NCBI RefSeq assembly: GCF_000956465.1
Contig: NZ_JYJA01000030.1
Coordinates: 90,949-154,948 of the forward strand
DNA from: Microbacterium trichothecenolyticum
Lineage (GTDB): Bacteria; Actinomycetota; Actinomycetes; Actinomycetales; Microbacteriaceae
DNA: 64,000 bases
Direction of reading: 5' to 3'
Shown here piece by piece: positions 16,615 through 26,200 of the stretch. The position numbers were made by a program, and so were the translations under genes. The notes below the pieces were generated by a model, which had not been told where the DNA came from, did no database searches, and worked only from the letters and a program-made list of their open reading frames with translations. Every line of letters starts with the position of its first letter. Position 1 is the first letter of the stretch.

Positions 16615-19600
16615 TCAGCCGCAGGACTTCGCCGTATACGGCGCCTTCACCGTGGTGGTGGAGCCGTCGGCTGCGGTGGCGGTCACCGACACCTCGCCGG
16701 CGGTCACCGACGCGGCGCGCACCGCGAAGGCGTTGCTGACCGCCTTGCCGGCCCCGACACCCGTGACCTGCTTGGTGCCGTAGTCGGATGCCAGCGCGAG
16801 CGTGACGGGTTCGTCGTGCTCGTTGGTCGCCTTCACGACCAGCTGGATCTTGCCCGCCACGCAGCGGGTGTCGACGGTCGCCGACACCTTCGGTCCGGGT
16901 GCGACGCCGTCGCCCACCGTCAGAGTCAGCGTCGTCGACGTGGTGCCGGCGGTGCTGACGTACGACGGCAGGATCAGCTGACCGCGGACCTCGTAGACGC
17001 CAGGCGTCTGCACGATCGACTCGTCGAAGTCCCACTCGACGCCGATCGCCCGGTTGTCACGTGAGCCGTCGTTGTACGACACCGCGACCCGCTCCGGCAG
17101 CCACGGCAGCTCGCCGACCTCGACGGTCTGCTCGAACTGCTGCGCTCCCTGGATCGAGATGCCGCCCTGCGAGTTCTCCGGTCGCACGTACACCTGCGCC
17201 TGGGCGATGAGCCCGTACGCCGTGTTGGTGCCGAAGACCGTGAACGGCTCGACGTTGGTCTCGGCGACCTGCTCCGCGGTGATCGGCTGCCAGGTGAAGG
17301 GCACCGAGCCACGCGCGCCGCTGGCGAAGACCACATCCAGCTCACCCGGCAGCTGCGGGATCTCACCCACGACCGTGCGGACCACGACGGGCGCATCCAC
17401 AGACGCGACAGTCTCGCCGTTGACCCGCCAGCGCAGCACGCCGGTGCCCGCGCCGCCGGTCTGCACGCCCGTGATGCGGACGCGCAGCTGGCTCGCCTCG
17501 ATCGCCTCGAACTCGAAGCGGTTGAAGGCGTCCAGCTTGAGACCCGCCGCGTAGGTGGAGCCGTTGGTGAGCGTCACCGGGGTCCAGTTTGTGCCGTCGT
17601 TGGAGGACTCGATGACGTACGTGTCGGCCCGCGGTGCCCGCGTTCCGCCGTTGTCGTCGTACCAGTAGAGCTCCGTGGAGCTGATCCGCACCGGCGACTG
17701 CCACGTGTACCGCAGCCAGGCGGCGTTGGCCGCCGAAGTGCCGTTGGCCGTCTGACCCCAGGTGCCCCAGCCGTTGCCCGCTCCGGGGTTCGAGCTGGCC
17801 GGCGTGGTCGCCTCGTTGACGCGGTTCTGGTTCTCCCAGGACGCCACCCCGCTCGAGGTGATCGTCGCGACCGCGCCGTACTCGGCCGACGTGGCCTTCT
17901 CGGTGAGGTTGAGCGACACCTCTCGCTGCGTCGTGAGCGCGCCGTCGCTCGCCTGGAGGCGGAACACGTACGCGCCGGCGACGGTGCCCGTCACCGTGGT
18001 GCGCAGTGCGTTCTGGTCCGAGAAGATGACGCCGGCACCGGCAGGGGCCGACACTGTCGACCAGCTGTATGTCAGCGTGCCCGACTCCGGGATGCCGTCG
18101 TCCGTCGCTGTCCCGACGAGCGTCGTCGAGAGGTTGCCGTCGCGGGAGCGGTCGGCGGTCGCGGTGACCACCGGTGCGTCGTTGACGACCGCCGGGACCT
18201 CGCGGCCCGAGTCGAAGACCTGGATCTCCGAGATCGCGGTGGAGAACGACGGGGTGTTCGTGAACGCGACGCGCACCTTGCTCGCGGTGACGGTCTCGAA
18301 CAGCGCCTCGTTGAACTTCGGCCCCGGGATCTTCGGAGCCTTGAAGGCGTCGGGCACGGTGACCCACTCGCCCGCCCCGTTCTGCACCTGGATCGCGTAG
18401 CCCTGCGGCTCGTGGTAGCCCCCGGACTGACGGTCGCTGACGAACCACACCTTGACGTTGTCGAACGTCTTCGGCGCGCCGAAGTCGAGGTCGACGTAGC
18501 CGCCGGCCTCACCGGTGCCGTAGTTGCCCCAGTAGGGCTCGTTCGCGGTGATGCCGTCGGTGACGGCGTTCAGCGACACCGGCCGCTCGGTCTCCTTGAT
18601 GGCGCCCGGCGTGTAGTTCATCGACCCCGTCGAGAAGCCCGGCGTGTGGAAGTTGCGCCACGCGGCGGGACGCGCACCCTGCTGGGTCGCCGACGACGAC
18701 AGCGTGGCTCCGGCGGCCAGGTTGGCCGCGTCCTCCTCGAGGTCGATGCCCGCGGTCTTGAGGTACGACACGACACGCTCGTCCTGGATCGGGGTGTCGA
18801 CGGCCGTCGGCACGTCGGCACCGTCCTCGGCGACCACCTCCACATCCAGTCCGGCGTCCGCCTCGGCGATCTCGTTCGTCGCCGGGTCGTAGACGAACCG
18901 GCCGAGATCGTCGGCGGTCGCCTTGCGCTCGCCGTCGACGAACAGGCTGTAGCCGGCACCCAGGCCGTACTTCGAGCCGTCCTCATCCCAGACGATCGTC
19001 AGGTCCTTGCCGTGGTAGTTCAGGTTGTTCACCATGAAGTTCCCATAGCCGAGGTCGATCGGCCAGAGCTCGATCTTGTCGTCCGCGCGGGGACGGATGC
19101 CGCCCATGTCCTCCACGTAGATGTAGTTCATGTTGCCGAGCATCACGTGGTTCGGGTTGTTTCGGTTGTACGTCTTCGTGGCGGGGTTCCAGTTCGAGTA
19201 GTACTCGGACTGGTTGGCCACGCGGGCATCACCGTTGGGGTAGATGCTCCACGCCATCCACTGCAGCAGGCGCTCGGCGTACTCCGGGGTGATGTACTTC
19301 TGCTCCGGGTCGTAGTCGCGCAGCGCCGCCCGCACCGCGCGGTACTGCACGGTGAAGTTGATGTTCGAGAAGTTGTTCGACCCGCCGATCCCAAACTTCG
19401 CCCGGTCGTACTGGTTGGCCGTGTAGAAGGGGAAGATCGGGAAGTTGTCGCCGTACCGGAGGAACCGGTAGCCGTCGACGTACTTCTCGGCGTCCTCCTT
19501 CGGAATGAGCCCCTCCGAGTAGATGTCGTAGAGGTTCGACTCCTTGGCCGGGATCAGATCCCGCTCCGCGGCGCTCAGCGGGTTGGCCCCGCCGTTGGAG

Positions 19601-21333
19601 GATGCGGCCGCCTGGGCTCCGTGCGAGGTGCCCGCGAGGAACATCCGCATCTCTTCGCTCCACAGCCGGTCAAGGACCTCGCTCTGGATCCCGTCGGCGG
19701 CGGTGCGCATCTCGGCGACCTTCGCCGGATCCGCGCCTGCCTGCTCGTAGAGCTGTGCGGCCGCGTCGAAGGCGCCCCACACATACGCGGATTCCGGGCG
19801 CTCGATCGTGCGAGCCCCCGCCGCCGAGGCGTTCGTCTTCGGGTAGCCGAAGGTGATGGCGTCGGAGTCGTTGCCGGGCATGTAGTTGGTGTCGTACGCG
19901 ATGAGCATGTCGTCGTTGCCGTCGTAGTGCTCGAGCTGACCGACGCCGTCGCCCTCGAAGTACGACGCGAACTTCTCCGCGATCGCCGGGCCGCCGCCGT
20001 AGACGTTGTACGCCTCGAGGCCCGCGGTGCCGATGTACTGGGAGTAGTGGTTGTTCCAGCTCGTGTGTCCGGGGCTGTCCAGGAACGCCGACGATCCCGA
20101 CAGCTCTCCCACGTTGAGGATCTGGCCGTACGCGAGGTACGGGTTGCGGATCCACTTGGTGTCCTGCAGGTGCATCGGCTGCGTCAGCACGACCGCGTTC
20201 TGGTAGAGGTTCGAGCCCTCGACCGTCGTCGGGTACTGGTAGACGTAGCCCGACTCGTTCGTGTCGAGCGCGTTGTAGCGCTCACCCCACCACCGGTAGA
20301 CGATCGCCTTCTCGATCGCCGCGTCGGGCACATCGATGTAGGGGATGTCCTCGGCCCAGCGCTTGTTGAACTCGGTGACGCCCGTGCGGAACGCTTCCGC
20401 CGGGGCGAGACCGGCGTACGTCTGCAGCTGCTCCGCTCCGGCGGGCATGCCGTCGCTGGAGAGCGCTCCGACGACGGAGATCTCGACCGTGCCGCCGGCC
20501 GGAACCGTGATCTCGCGGTCGAGGTTCGAGCCTGACCGCGTGAAGCCGGGCGCCTTGAGCGCGATGTCGACCTGCGACCACGCCGTGTCGTTGAGGCCGT
20601 TGTTGGAACCGCTGGTGATGGTGCGCGTGCCGACGAGTTCGTCGCCTGCGTCACCGGCACCGGTCGCCAGCGGCGATGCGGCGCGAACGGTGAAGGTCTG
20701 TGCGGCGCCGCCCGGGTTCTGGAACGCGATCGTGGTGACGGCGACGTTGTCGTACGTGATGAACTTCTTCATGTCGGCCACCACGCCCGTGGTGCCGATG
20801 TTGTACCGCGACTTCGCGTGGCTGGGCGCGTTGAATCGCTGGGCGCCCACCTCGGTGATGGTCTGCCCGGGCACGATGACCGAGTAGAAGGATCCGAGGT
20901 TGTTCGGTCCGCCGACGTAGGTCGAGCCCGCGAAGCCCATGACGCCCCACGTGCTGCCGCCGCGCAGGTACAGCGAGCGACCGCGGGTCTGGAGCACGGC
21001 GTTGTTCGCCGTGCCCGTCACTCCGAGGATGCGGTCGAGGTAGTAGTCGGTGCCTCCTGCGGCGAGATCCTTCTCGAAGATCGCGCCATGCATGCTCTCC
21101 GCCGTCCAGTCCACGCCGGGAACGAGCTTCTGCTCGACCTCCGCGAGGTTGGTGTACGTCGGGTCGCCGATGTCCATCGTGTCGGTCTGGCCGTCCGTGT
21201 AGACGCCGACATCGGATTCGTTGCCCGGCACAGGGGCTCCGAATGCGTTCGTCGGCACGAACGCGAGTGTGGCTGCCGTCAGCGCGCAGATCGTCGCTGC
21301 GGCAGCCGTTCTTCTCCTGGTTGTAGGCGACAT
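16615..21333 (-). CDS. Very large exported (alpha/alpha)6 glycosidase with discoidin modules, possibly GH121-like
   Basis: Predicted 1572-residue exported protein. ATG at 21333 has GAGAGGA 6 bases upstream and opens a signal peptide (1-33). Residues about 40-850 form one large domain with the features of six-hairpin glycosidases (YRWWGERYN, GHTSWNNHYSQYIG, GNMNYIYVEDMGGIRP). Discoidin/F5-8-type-C-like modules follow at about 868-1048 and 1152-1308, separated by a PKD/Ig-like module, then Big_4-like modules and the shared C-terminal module (about 1490-1572, RCVAGK to SCG). The neighbouring GH127 and GH43 genes recall the bifidobacterial hyp cluster, where HypBA2 (GH121, beta-L-arabinobiosidase) is a very large exported (alpha/alpha)6 enzyme. 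A GH121-like role is therefore my first hypothesis; other MGH1-like, GH63- or GH142-related families are not excluded. Confidence 0.7.
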   Translation of the reverse strand: MSPTTRRRTAAAATICALTAATLAFVPTNAFGAPVPGNESDVGVYTDGQTDTMDIGDPTYTNLAEVEQKLVPGVDWTAESMHGAIFEKDLAAGGTDYYLDRILGVTGTANNAVLQTRGRSLYLRGGSTWGVMGFAGSTYVGGPNNLGSFYSVIVPGQTITEVGAQRFNAPSHAKSRYNIGTTGVVADMKKFITYDNVAVTTIAFQNPGGAAQTFTVRAASPLATGAGDAGDELVGTRTITSGSNNGLNDTAWSQVDIALKAPGFTRSGSNLDREITVPAGGTVEISVVGALSSDGMPAGAEQLQTYAGLAPAEAFRTGVTEFNKRWAEDIPYIDVPDAAIEKAIVYRWWGERYNALDTNESGYVYQYPTTVEGSNLYQNAVVLTQPMHLQDTKWIRNPYLAYGQILNVGELSGSSAFLDSPGHTSWNNHYSQYIGTAGLEAYNVYGGGPAIAEKFASYFEGDGVGQLEHYDGNDDMLIAYDTNYMPGNDSDAITFGYPKTNASAAGARTIERPESAYVWGAFDAAAQLYEQAGADPAKVAEMRTAADGIQSEVLDRLWSEEMRMFLAGTSHGAQAAASSNGGANPLSAAERDLIPAKESNLYDIYSEGLIPKEDAEKYVDGYRFLRYGDNFPIFPFYTANQYDRAKFGIGGSNNFSNINFTVQYRAVRAALRDYDPEQKYITPEYAERLLQWMAWSIYPNGDARVANQSEYYSNWNPATKTYNRNNPNHVMLGNMNYIYVEDMGGIRPRADDKIELWPIDLGYGNFMVNNLNYHGKDLTIVWDEDGSKYGLGAGYSLFVDGERKATADDLGRFVYDPATNEIAEADAGLDVEVVAEDGADVPTAVDTPIQDERVVSYLKTAGIDLEEDAANLAAGATLSSSATQQGARPAAWRNFHTPGFSTGSMNYTPGAIKETERPVSLNAVTDGITANEPYWGNYGTGEAGGYVDLDFGAPKTFDNVKVWFVSDRQSGGYHEPQGYAIQVQNGAGEWVTVPDAFKAPKIPGPKFNEALFETVTASKVRVAFTNTPSFSTAISEIQVFDSGREVPAVVNDAPVVTATADRSRDGNLSTTLVGTATDDGIPESGTLTYSWSTVSAPAGAGVIFSDQNALRTTVTGTVAGAYVFRLQASDGALTTQREVSLNLTEKATSAEYGAVATITSSGVASWENQNRVNEATTPASSNPGAGNGWGTWGQTANGTSAANAAWLRYTWQSPVRISSTELYWYDDNGGTRAPRADTYVIESSNDGTNWTPVTLTNGSTYAAGLKLDAFNRFEFEAIEASQLRVRITGVQTGGAGTGVLRWRVNGETVASVDAPVVVRTVVGEIPQLPGELDVVFASGARGSVPFTWQPITAEQVAETNVEPFTVFGTNTAYGLIAQAQVYVRPENSQGGISIQGAQQFEQTVEVGELPWLPERVAVSYNDGSRDNRAIGVEWDFDESIVQTPGVYEVRGQLILPSYVSTAGTTSTTLTLTVGDGVAPGPKVSATVDTRCVAGKIQLVVKATNEHDEPVTLALASDYGTKQVTGVGAGKAVSNAFAVRAASVTAGEVSVTATAADGSTTTVKAPYTAKSCG

Positions 21334-21410
21334 CGCCCATCCTCTCCATCGGGGAACGGATGACTCGGCGACGCCGCGCGTGGACGGTCGGGGCGAACCG
21401 GGTCCGCGCC

Positions 21411-21472
21411 AGTAAAGCAGTGACGAAAGCCGGAGCGCAATGCTTTTCGGAGTTTTCGTGTTACCGGTATCT
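21411..21472 (-). promoter_or_regulatory. Promoter and upstream elements of the 16615-21333 gene
   Basis: On the minus strand -35 TTGCGC (21435-21440) and -10 TTTACT (21411-21416) are 18 bases apart. TCCGAAAAG (21443-21451) precedes the -35, as it does before the gene at 3950-7465. A weak operator-like site TGTTACCGGTATCT lies at 21459-21472 (10 of 14 to the locus consensus). Confidence 0.5.
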
Positions 21473-21582
21473 ATTCACCCTGCTTCAAGGCGAAAAGCCT
21501 TGCGGCTCGTGGAGGGCTCGTCCGAGCGGCCAGGAGCTGCGCGAGCGGCCCCGGTGCCGGCCAGGACTGGCAAGCTGGACCC

Positions 21583-22431
21583 ATGCGCATCGCCCTCACC
21601 GGTTCGTCCGGCAAACTCGGCACCGTCGCCGCCCGCGAACTTCGCGCGGCCGGTCACGATGTCATCGGCATCGACGTCGTCGGCACCCGCGGCCCGGACT
21701 TCGTCCAGGTCGACCTCACCGACTACGGTCAGGTCGTCGACGCCCTCGCCGCTGTGAACGACCGGCACGACGGGTTCGACGCCGTCGTGCACCTCGGTGC
21801 GATCCCGGCCCCCGGCATCCGATCCGATGTCGCGACGTTCCACAACAACATGACGGCGACGTTCAATGTGTTCTGGGCGGCCGTGAGGCTCGGCATCCGT
21901 CGCATCGTCTACGCGTCGAGCGAGACCGTGCTGGGGCTGCCGTTCGACGTGCCGCCGCCGTACATCCCGGTCGACGAGGAGTACCCGCCGCGGCCCGAGT
22001 CCGTGTACTCGCTCGTGAAGACGCTCGAGGAGCGCATGGCCGTCGAACTCGTGCGCTGGCACCCCGACCTGTCGATCACGGGCCTGCGGTTCTCGAACGT
22101 GATGGTGCCGGAGGACTACGAGGCGTTCCCGTCGTACGACGCCGACGCGCTGCAGCGCAAGTGGAACCTGTGGGGGTACATCGACGCGCGGGACGGCGCG
22201 CATGCTGTCGAGCGCGCGCTCGAGGTCGCTCCCCCGGGCTTCGAGACCTACATCATCGCCGCCGCCGACACCGTGATGTCGCGCCCGAACGCGGAGCTCG
22301 TCGCCGAGGTGTTCCCCGGCGTGCCGCTGGCTCGCGAGTTCGGCGAGCACGAGACGCTGCTGTCGATCGACAAGGCCCGGCGCCTCTTGGGCTACGACCC
22401 GCAGCACTCCTGGCGCGACGAGGTGCGCTGA
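21583..22431 (+). CDS. NAD-dependent epimerase/dehydratase-type sugar oxidoreductase (extended SDR)
   Basis: This 282-residue protein is an extended short-chain dehydrogenase: TGSSGKLG is the nucleotide-binding glycine motif at residues 6-13, VHLGAIPAPG the central strand, SSE and YSLVK the catalytic Ser and Tyr-x-x-x-Lys. Family members include UDP-sugar epimerases and uronate or aldose dehydrogenases; the sequence does not decide between them. There is no ribosome site; CAAGCT, a near-match to the TANNNT -10 consensus, lies 6 bases before the ATG, so a leaderless transcript is possible. It lies inside the arabinoside locus and might oxidise or epimerise a released sugar, but the regulon operator is not close to it. 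Confidence 0.75.
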   Translation: MRIALTGSSGKLGTVAARELRAAGHDVIGIDVVGTRGPDFVQVDLTDYGQVVDALAAVNDRHDGFDAVVHLGAIPAPGIRSDVATFHNNMTATFNVFWAAVRLGIRRIVYASSETVLGLPFDVPPPYIPVDEEYPPRPESVYSLVKTLEERMAVELVRWHPDLSITGLRFSNVMVPEDYEAFPSYDADALQRKWNLWGYIDARDGAHAVERALEVAPPGFETYIIAAADTVMSRPNAELVAEVFPGVPLAREFGEHETLLSIDKARRLLGYDPQHSWRDEVR

Positions 22432-22496
22432 GCAGGGCGACGCGCACCATGGCGACGTAAGCTCGACGCGGACCCCGGTACGCGAGGAGGTCGCCG

Positions 22497-23129
22497 ATGT
22501 CCGAAGACCCACGCCTCGCCGCCGCGCGCTATCGCGCCGAGCACGACGACGGCGAGCGCCACGACGACGCTGAGCGGGCGGATGCTGCCTCGCCGCCATC
22601 GCGGGCAGCTCAGGCGTACTCGGCGGCCGATCGCGCGGCGGTCGTCGAGATGGCGATCCAGCAGGCGATCCGCAGGGGCGAATTCGACGACCTGCCCGGC
22701 GCGGGCAAGCCGATCCCGGGCCTCGGCGAGACGCACGATCCGGACTGGTGGATCCGCCGCAAGATCGAGACCGAGCAGCTCACCGGCCTAGGCCCGCCGG
22801 CGCTCACGCTGCGCGTCGAGAACGCCGAGCTCGACGCGAGGCTCGACGAGCTCTCGCGCGAGGCCGACGTGCGCGAGGCACTCGAGGACTTCAACCGGCG
22901 AGTCATCGAAGCGCGGCGGCAGTTGCTCGGCGGGCCGCCGGTCGTGACGCCGACCCGCGACGTCGACGCCGAGATCGTCGCATGGCGCGCCCGCCGCGCG
23001 GCACCCGCCGCCGTAGCGCAGACGGATGTCGCGCCCCCGCGCCGCCACCCCTGGTGGCGGCGCCCCCGCCGCGCTGGATCGGAGGAGATCACGACGGACG
23101 AGGACGAGCCTCGCGAGACGGTCCTCTGA
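22497..23129 (+). CDS. DUF1992 (DnaJ-homologue subfamily C member 28 type) protein
   Basis: This 210-residue cytoplasmic protein carries the DUF1992 signature: IQQAIRRGEFDDLPGAGKPI and DPDWWIRRK in residues about 45-85, with a charged helical region behind it. The molecular function of this family is not established. ATG at 22497 has GAGGAGG upstream. The N-terminus is a short acidic linker and the C-terminus is Arg/Pro-rich. It is probably a housekeeping insertion rather than a functional part of the surrounding polysaccharide locus. Confidence 0.8.
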   Translation: MSEDPRLAAARYRAEHDDGERHDDAERADAASPPSRAAQAYSAADRAAVVEMAIQQAIRRGEFDDLPGAGKPIPGLGETHDPDWWIRRKIETEQLTGLGPPALTLRVENAELDARLDELSREADVREALEDFNRRVIEARRQLLGGPPVVTPTRDVDAEIVAWRARRAAPAAVAQTDVAPPRRHPWWRRPRRAGSEEITTDEDEPRETVL

Positions 23130-23157
23130 TGGGCGGATCCCCTCTCGAACACCGGAC

Positions 23158-23198
23158 GTGGCGTCCCAGACCCGGATCCTCCGAGTCTGGGACGCCAC
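23158..23198. terminator. Bidirectional terminator between convergent genes
   Basis: A 14-bp perfect stem GTGGCGTCCCAGAC / GTCTGGGACGCCAC with a 13-base loop lies between the DUF1992 gene and the leftward GH43 gene. Confidence 0.7.
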
Positions 23199-23232
23199 AC
23201 CCTTCACGAGCTCACGCGCTCAGCGCGAGCCC

Positions 23233-26200
23233 TCACTGACAAGCGGTGGCCGAGAAGGCCGCCTCCGCCTGCGCCGTGCGTCCATCTTCCGCAGCGGCGG
23301 CGACGGCGATCGTGCCGCCGACGACCGACGCGGAACGCGTGGCGAAGGCGACCGAAGCCGACTTGCCCGGCTGCACGGCGAGCGACTTCGATCCATAGGC
23401 CGAAGACACGTCCACTTCGAGTGCCGTGCCGCTGACGTTCTTCACCACGGTCACCAGCTGCACCTTGCCGGCGACACAGCGAGAGGTCGCGGTGGCCTCG
23501 AGCTGCAGCGCAGGCAGCGCGACCGTGATCTTCTTCTCGAGCACGACGTCGCCGCGGACGACGCGCACCGTGTACTCGCCCGCGGCGAGGCCGGCGCCTG
23601 CCGTGGCCGTGAGGGAGCCCGCACCGCTGCCATCGGTGTGGATCGTGCCGAGGGCTGCCGTCCCCGGCTCGAGCGTGACCGCGTAGTCGGCGTCGGCCGC
23701 GCCACCGGTCAGGGACACCGGGAACTGCGAGCCCGCCGTGACGGCGGTGGCCGGCACCTCGATCGCGGGCGTCGCGGCCGGGGCCGCGGCGATGACCTGC
23801 CACTCGCGGATGCCGGTCGATCCGCCGCCCTCCGCGGCACCCCAGGACTGCGAGACGATCCGCAGCGACGTCGTCTTCACCGGGGCGAAGTCGACGCGGT
23901 CGAATCCGGTGCCGGTGCGACCGTACGACTGCCCGGCGTCCAGAGCGACGTCGCGCCACGTCGTGCCGTCGGCGTCGAGGTACTGCAGCACCCAGCTCTT
24001 GGGCGGGATCATTCCGGCGTTCGCGGTATCGGGGCTGTCGCGGTACCACCACACACCCACCGAGTCGACGTCGACCGAGAACGACCACGTCAGCCGTGCG
24101 GTCTGCTGACCCGCCTGGGGCCAGGTGCCCCAGCTCGTCGCGTACTTGGCCGCGGCGTTCTCGAACGGCGCGTTGGTGCCGTCCTTGAGGCCGTTGACGT
24201 TCTCCCAGCTGCTCGTGAACGAGGCGGTGGCAGTCGCGTACGACGAGATGTTGCCCGTGAGCTGGGCGTTCGGGTCCTTCGGGATGGTCACCGAGCCGTT
24301 GGCGGTGTTGCCGGCGACGTCGCGCACGCGGTAGGTGAGCTGGTGCGGCAGCCCGTCGGGTGCGGCGATCGCCGTACCCGCCGTCGCCGCGACCCACGCC
24401 CCGGCGCCGTCGAAGCGATACTCGATCGCGGCCACGCCGGATCCGGCGTCGGTCGCGGTGATCGACACCGTGCGCGCCGCCGTGTCGAGCGCGGCGTTCG
24501 CGGTCGGAGCGGTCTTGTCGATCTTGACGGTGCGGCTCACCTCGGCCGACACGTTGCCCGACGAGTCCTCGGCGCGGGCCGTGACGGTGCTCGTCCCCTC
24601 CGCGGTCACCGAGACCTCGGCGAAGCGCGCGTTCGGCGTCGCCGTCCAGGCGCCCGAGCCGATGCGCGTCGACACCGTGGTGAGGTAGTCGACCGCATCC
24701 TCAGCCGAGGCGCGCAGCGTGACGTTCGAGGCGAACCAGCCATCAGCACCCGAGGTCCCGGAGGCCGCCAGGGTGACGGTCGGAGCATCGTGGTCGGCCG
24801 GCGGCGCGGGCGGGTCGTCCGAGCTGACGATGACGTTCGCCTGGACCAGCCCCGCGGCGACACCGAGCGCGCGGCCGGTCGCCATGAACGTGCCCGTCTG
24901 TGCGTAGTCGGACGCCTTCACCGGCAGCCAGTTCACCGGCGCCCACTGCTGCGCCCCATCGACCGTGATCCGCACGGCCGCGGGCAGCGAGGGTGCGACC
25001 CCCGGCTTGGTGTGGACGTCGACGGGTGCGGGAGCCGCGGCCTCGCGACCGTAGACCTCCCACTCGGATACCGACACGGAGTTGAAGTACGCCCCGCTGG
25101 CGCGCCCCGCGAAGGTCGCGCGCAGCGCCGTGGTGGTGACGGGCGTGAAGCTCGCCGTGAGCCAGGTGTTGACGGTCGTCGGGTACGTCGCGCCCTCGAC
25201 GGGCCGCCAGTCGCCCGCGGCGTCGAGGTACTCGAGCTTCCACGATGCGGGCGGGCGGATCCAGTTGGAGTCCTGGTGGAACTGGATGCCGACCGAGCCG
25301 GTGCGCACCGGCGTCGTCCACTGGTACGAGAGCCAGTCGGTCTCGTTCGCGCTGGTCGTTCCCCGGTAGTTGCCCCATTGGTCGGGCGGCAGCAGCGCCG
25401 TCGTGGCGCGGAATCCGTCGTTGACCGCAGTGGTCCGCATCGGCGGCTGCTCGGTGAAGGACGCCTTCACCTGTGCGTCGAGCGCGAGGTTCGCCGAAGG
25501 GGTCAGCTTGGGGTCCTTCGCGAGGGTCTGGGTCACCGGCAGGATCTTGGCGCCGTCCCACGTCACCTCGTCGATCGCGACGGAGCGGCGGAAGTGGCCA
25601 CCGCCCACTGCATCCTTCGTGTGGTAGGTCAGGTACGACTTCCCCTTGAAGTCGATGAGCGACGGGTGCACCGTCGTCGCGGACGTGCCCGACAGGATGA
25701 TGCCCTGGTAGTTCCACGGACCCGTGGGGCTCGTCGACGTCGCGTACGCGATGCACGCCTGATAGTTCGACGGCGTGCAGCTGCTGCCACCCGACTTCCA
25801 GTCGTACAGCAGGTAGTACAGCCCGTTCTTCTTGAACACCCACGGCGCCTCGTAGAACGAGGTGAGCCCCGACATCGTCGAGATCGCCCCGTCGAGCGCG
25901 GTCATCGACGACGTGAGCTTCACGACGCGCGCGACGCTCCACGAGCCCCAGTACAGGTAGACCGTGCCGTCCGTGTCGGTGAACACATGCGGGTCGATCA
26001 CCTCCTGGCCGTTGGTGCTCGAGCCGAAGACGTCGGACCACCTCACGAGTGGCGCACCGGTCGCGTCGGTCCATGGCCCGACCGGCGAGTCGGAGACGGC
26101 GACGCCGATCGCCATGCGGTTGGCCTGCGTCGTGTCCTTCGACTCCACAGGCACGTACCAGTAGTACTTGCCGTCGCCGCCCAGCACGGCATGACCTGCG

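Noticed and set aside
16615..21333. Firm assignment of the large glycosidase to GH121
   Set aside because: I can see the six-hairpin character and the context, but not a family-specific signature; it is reported as a hypothesis only.
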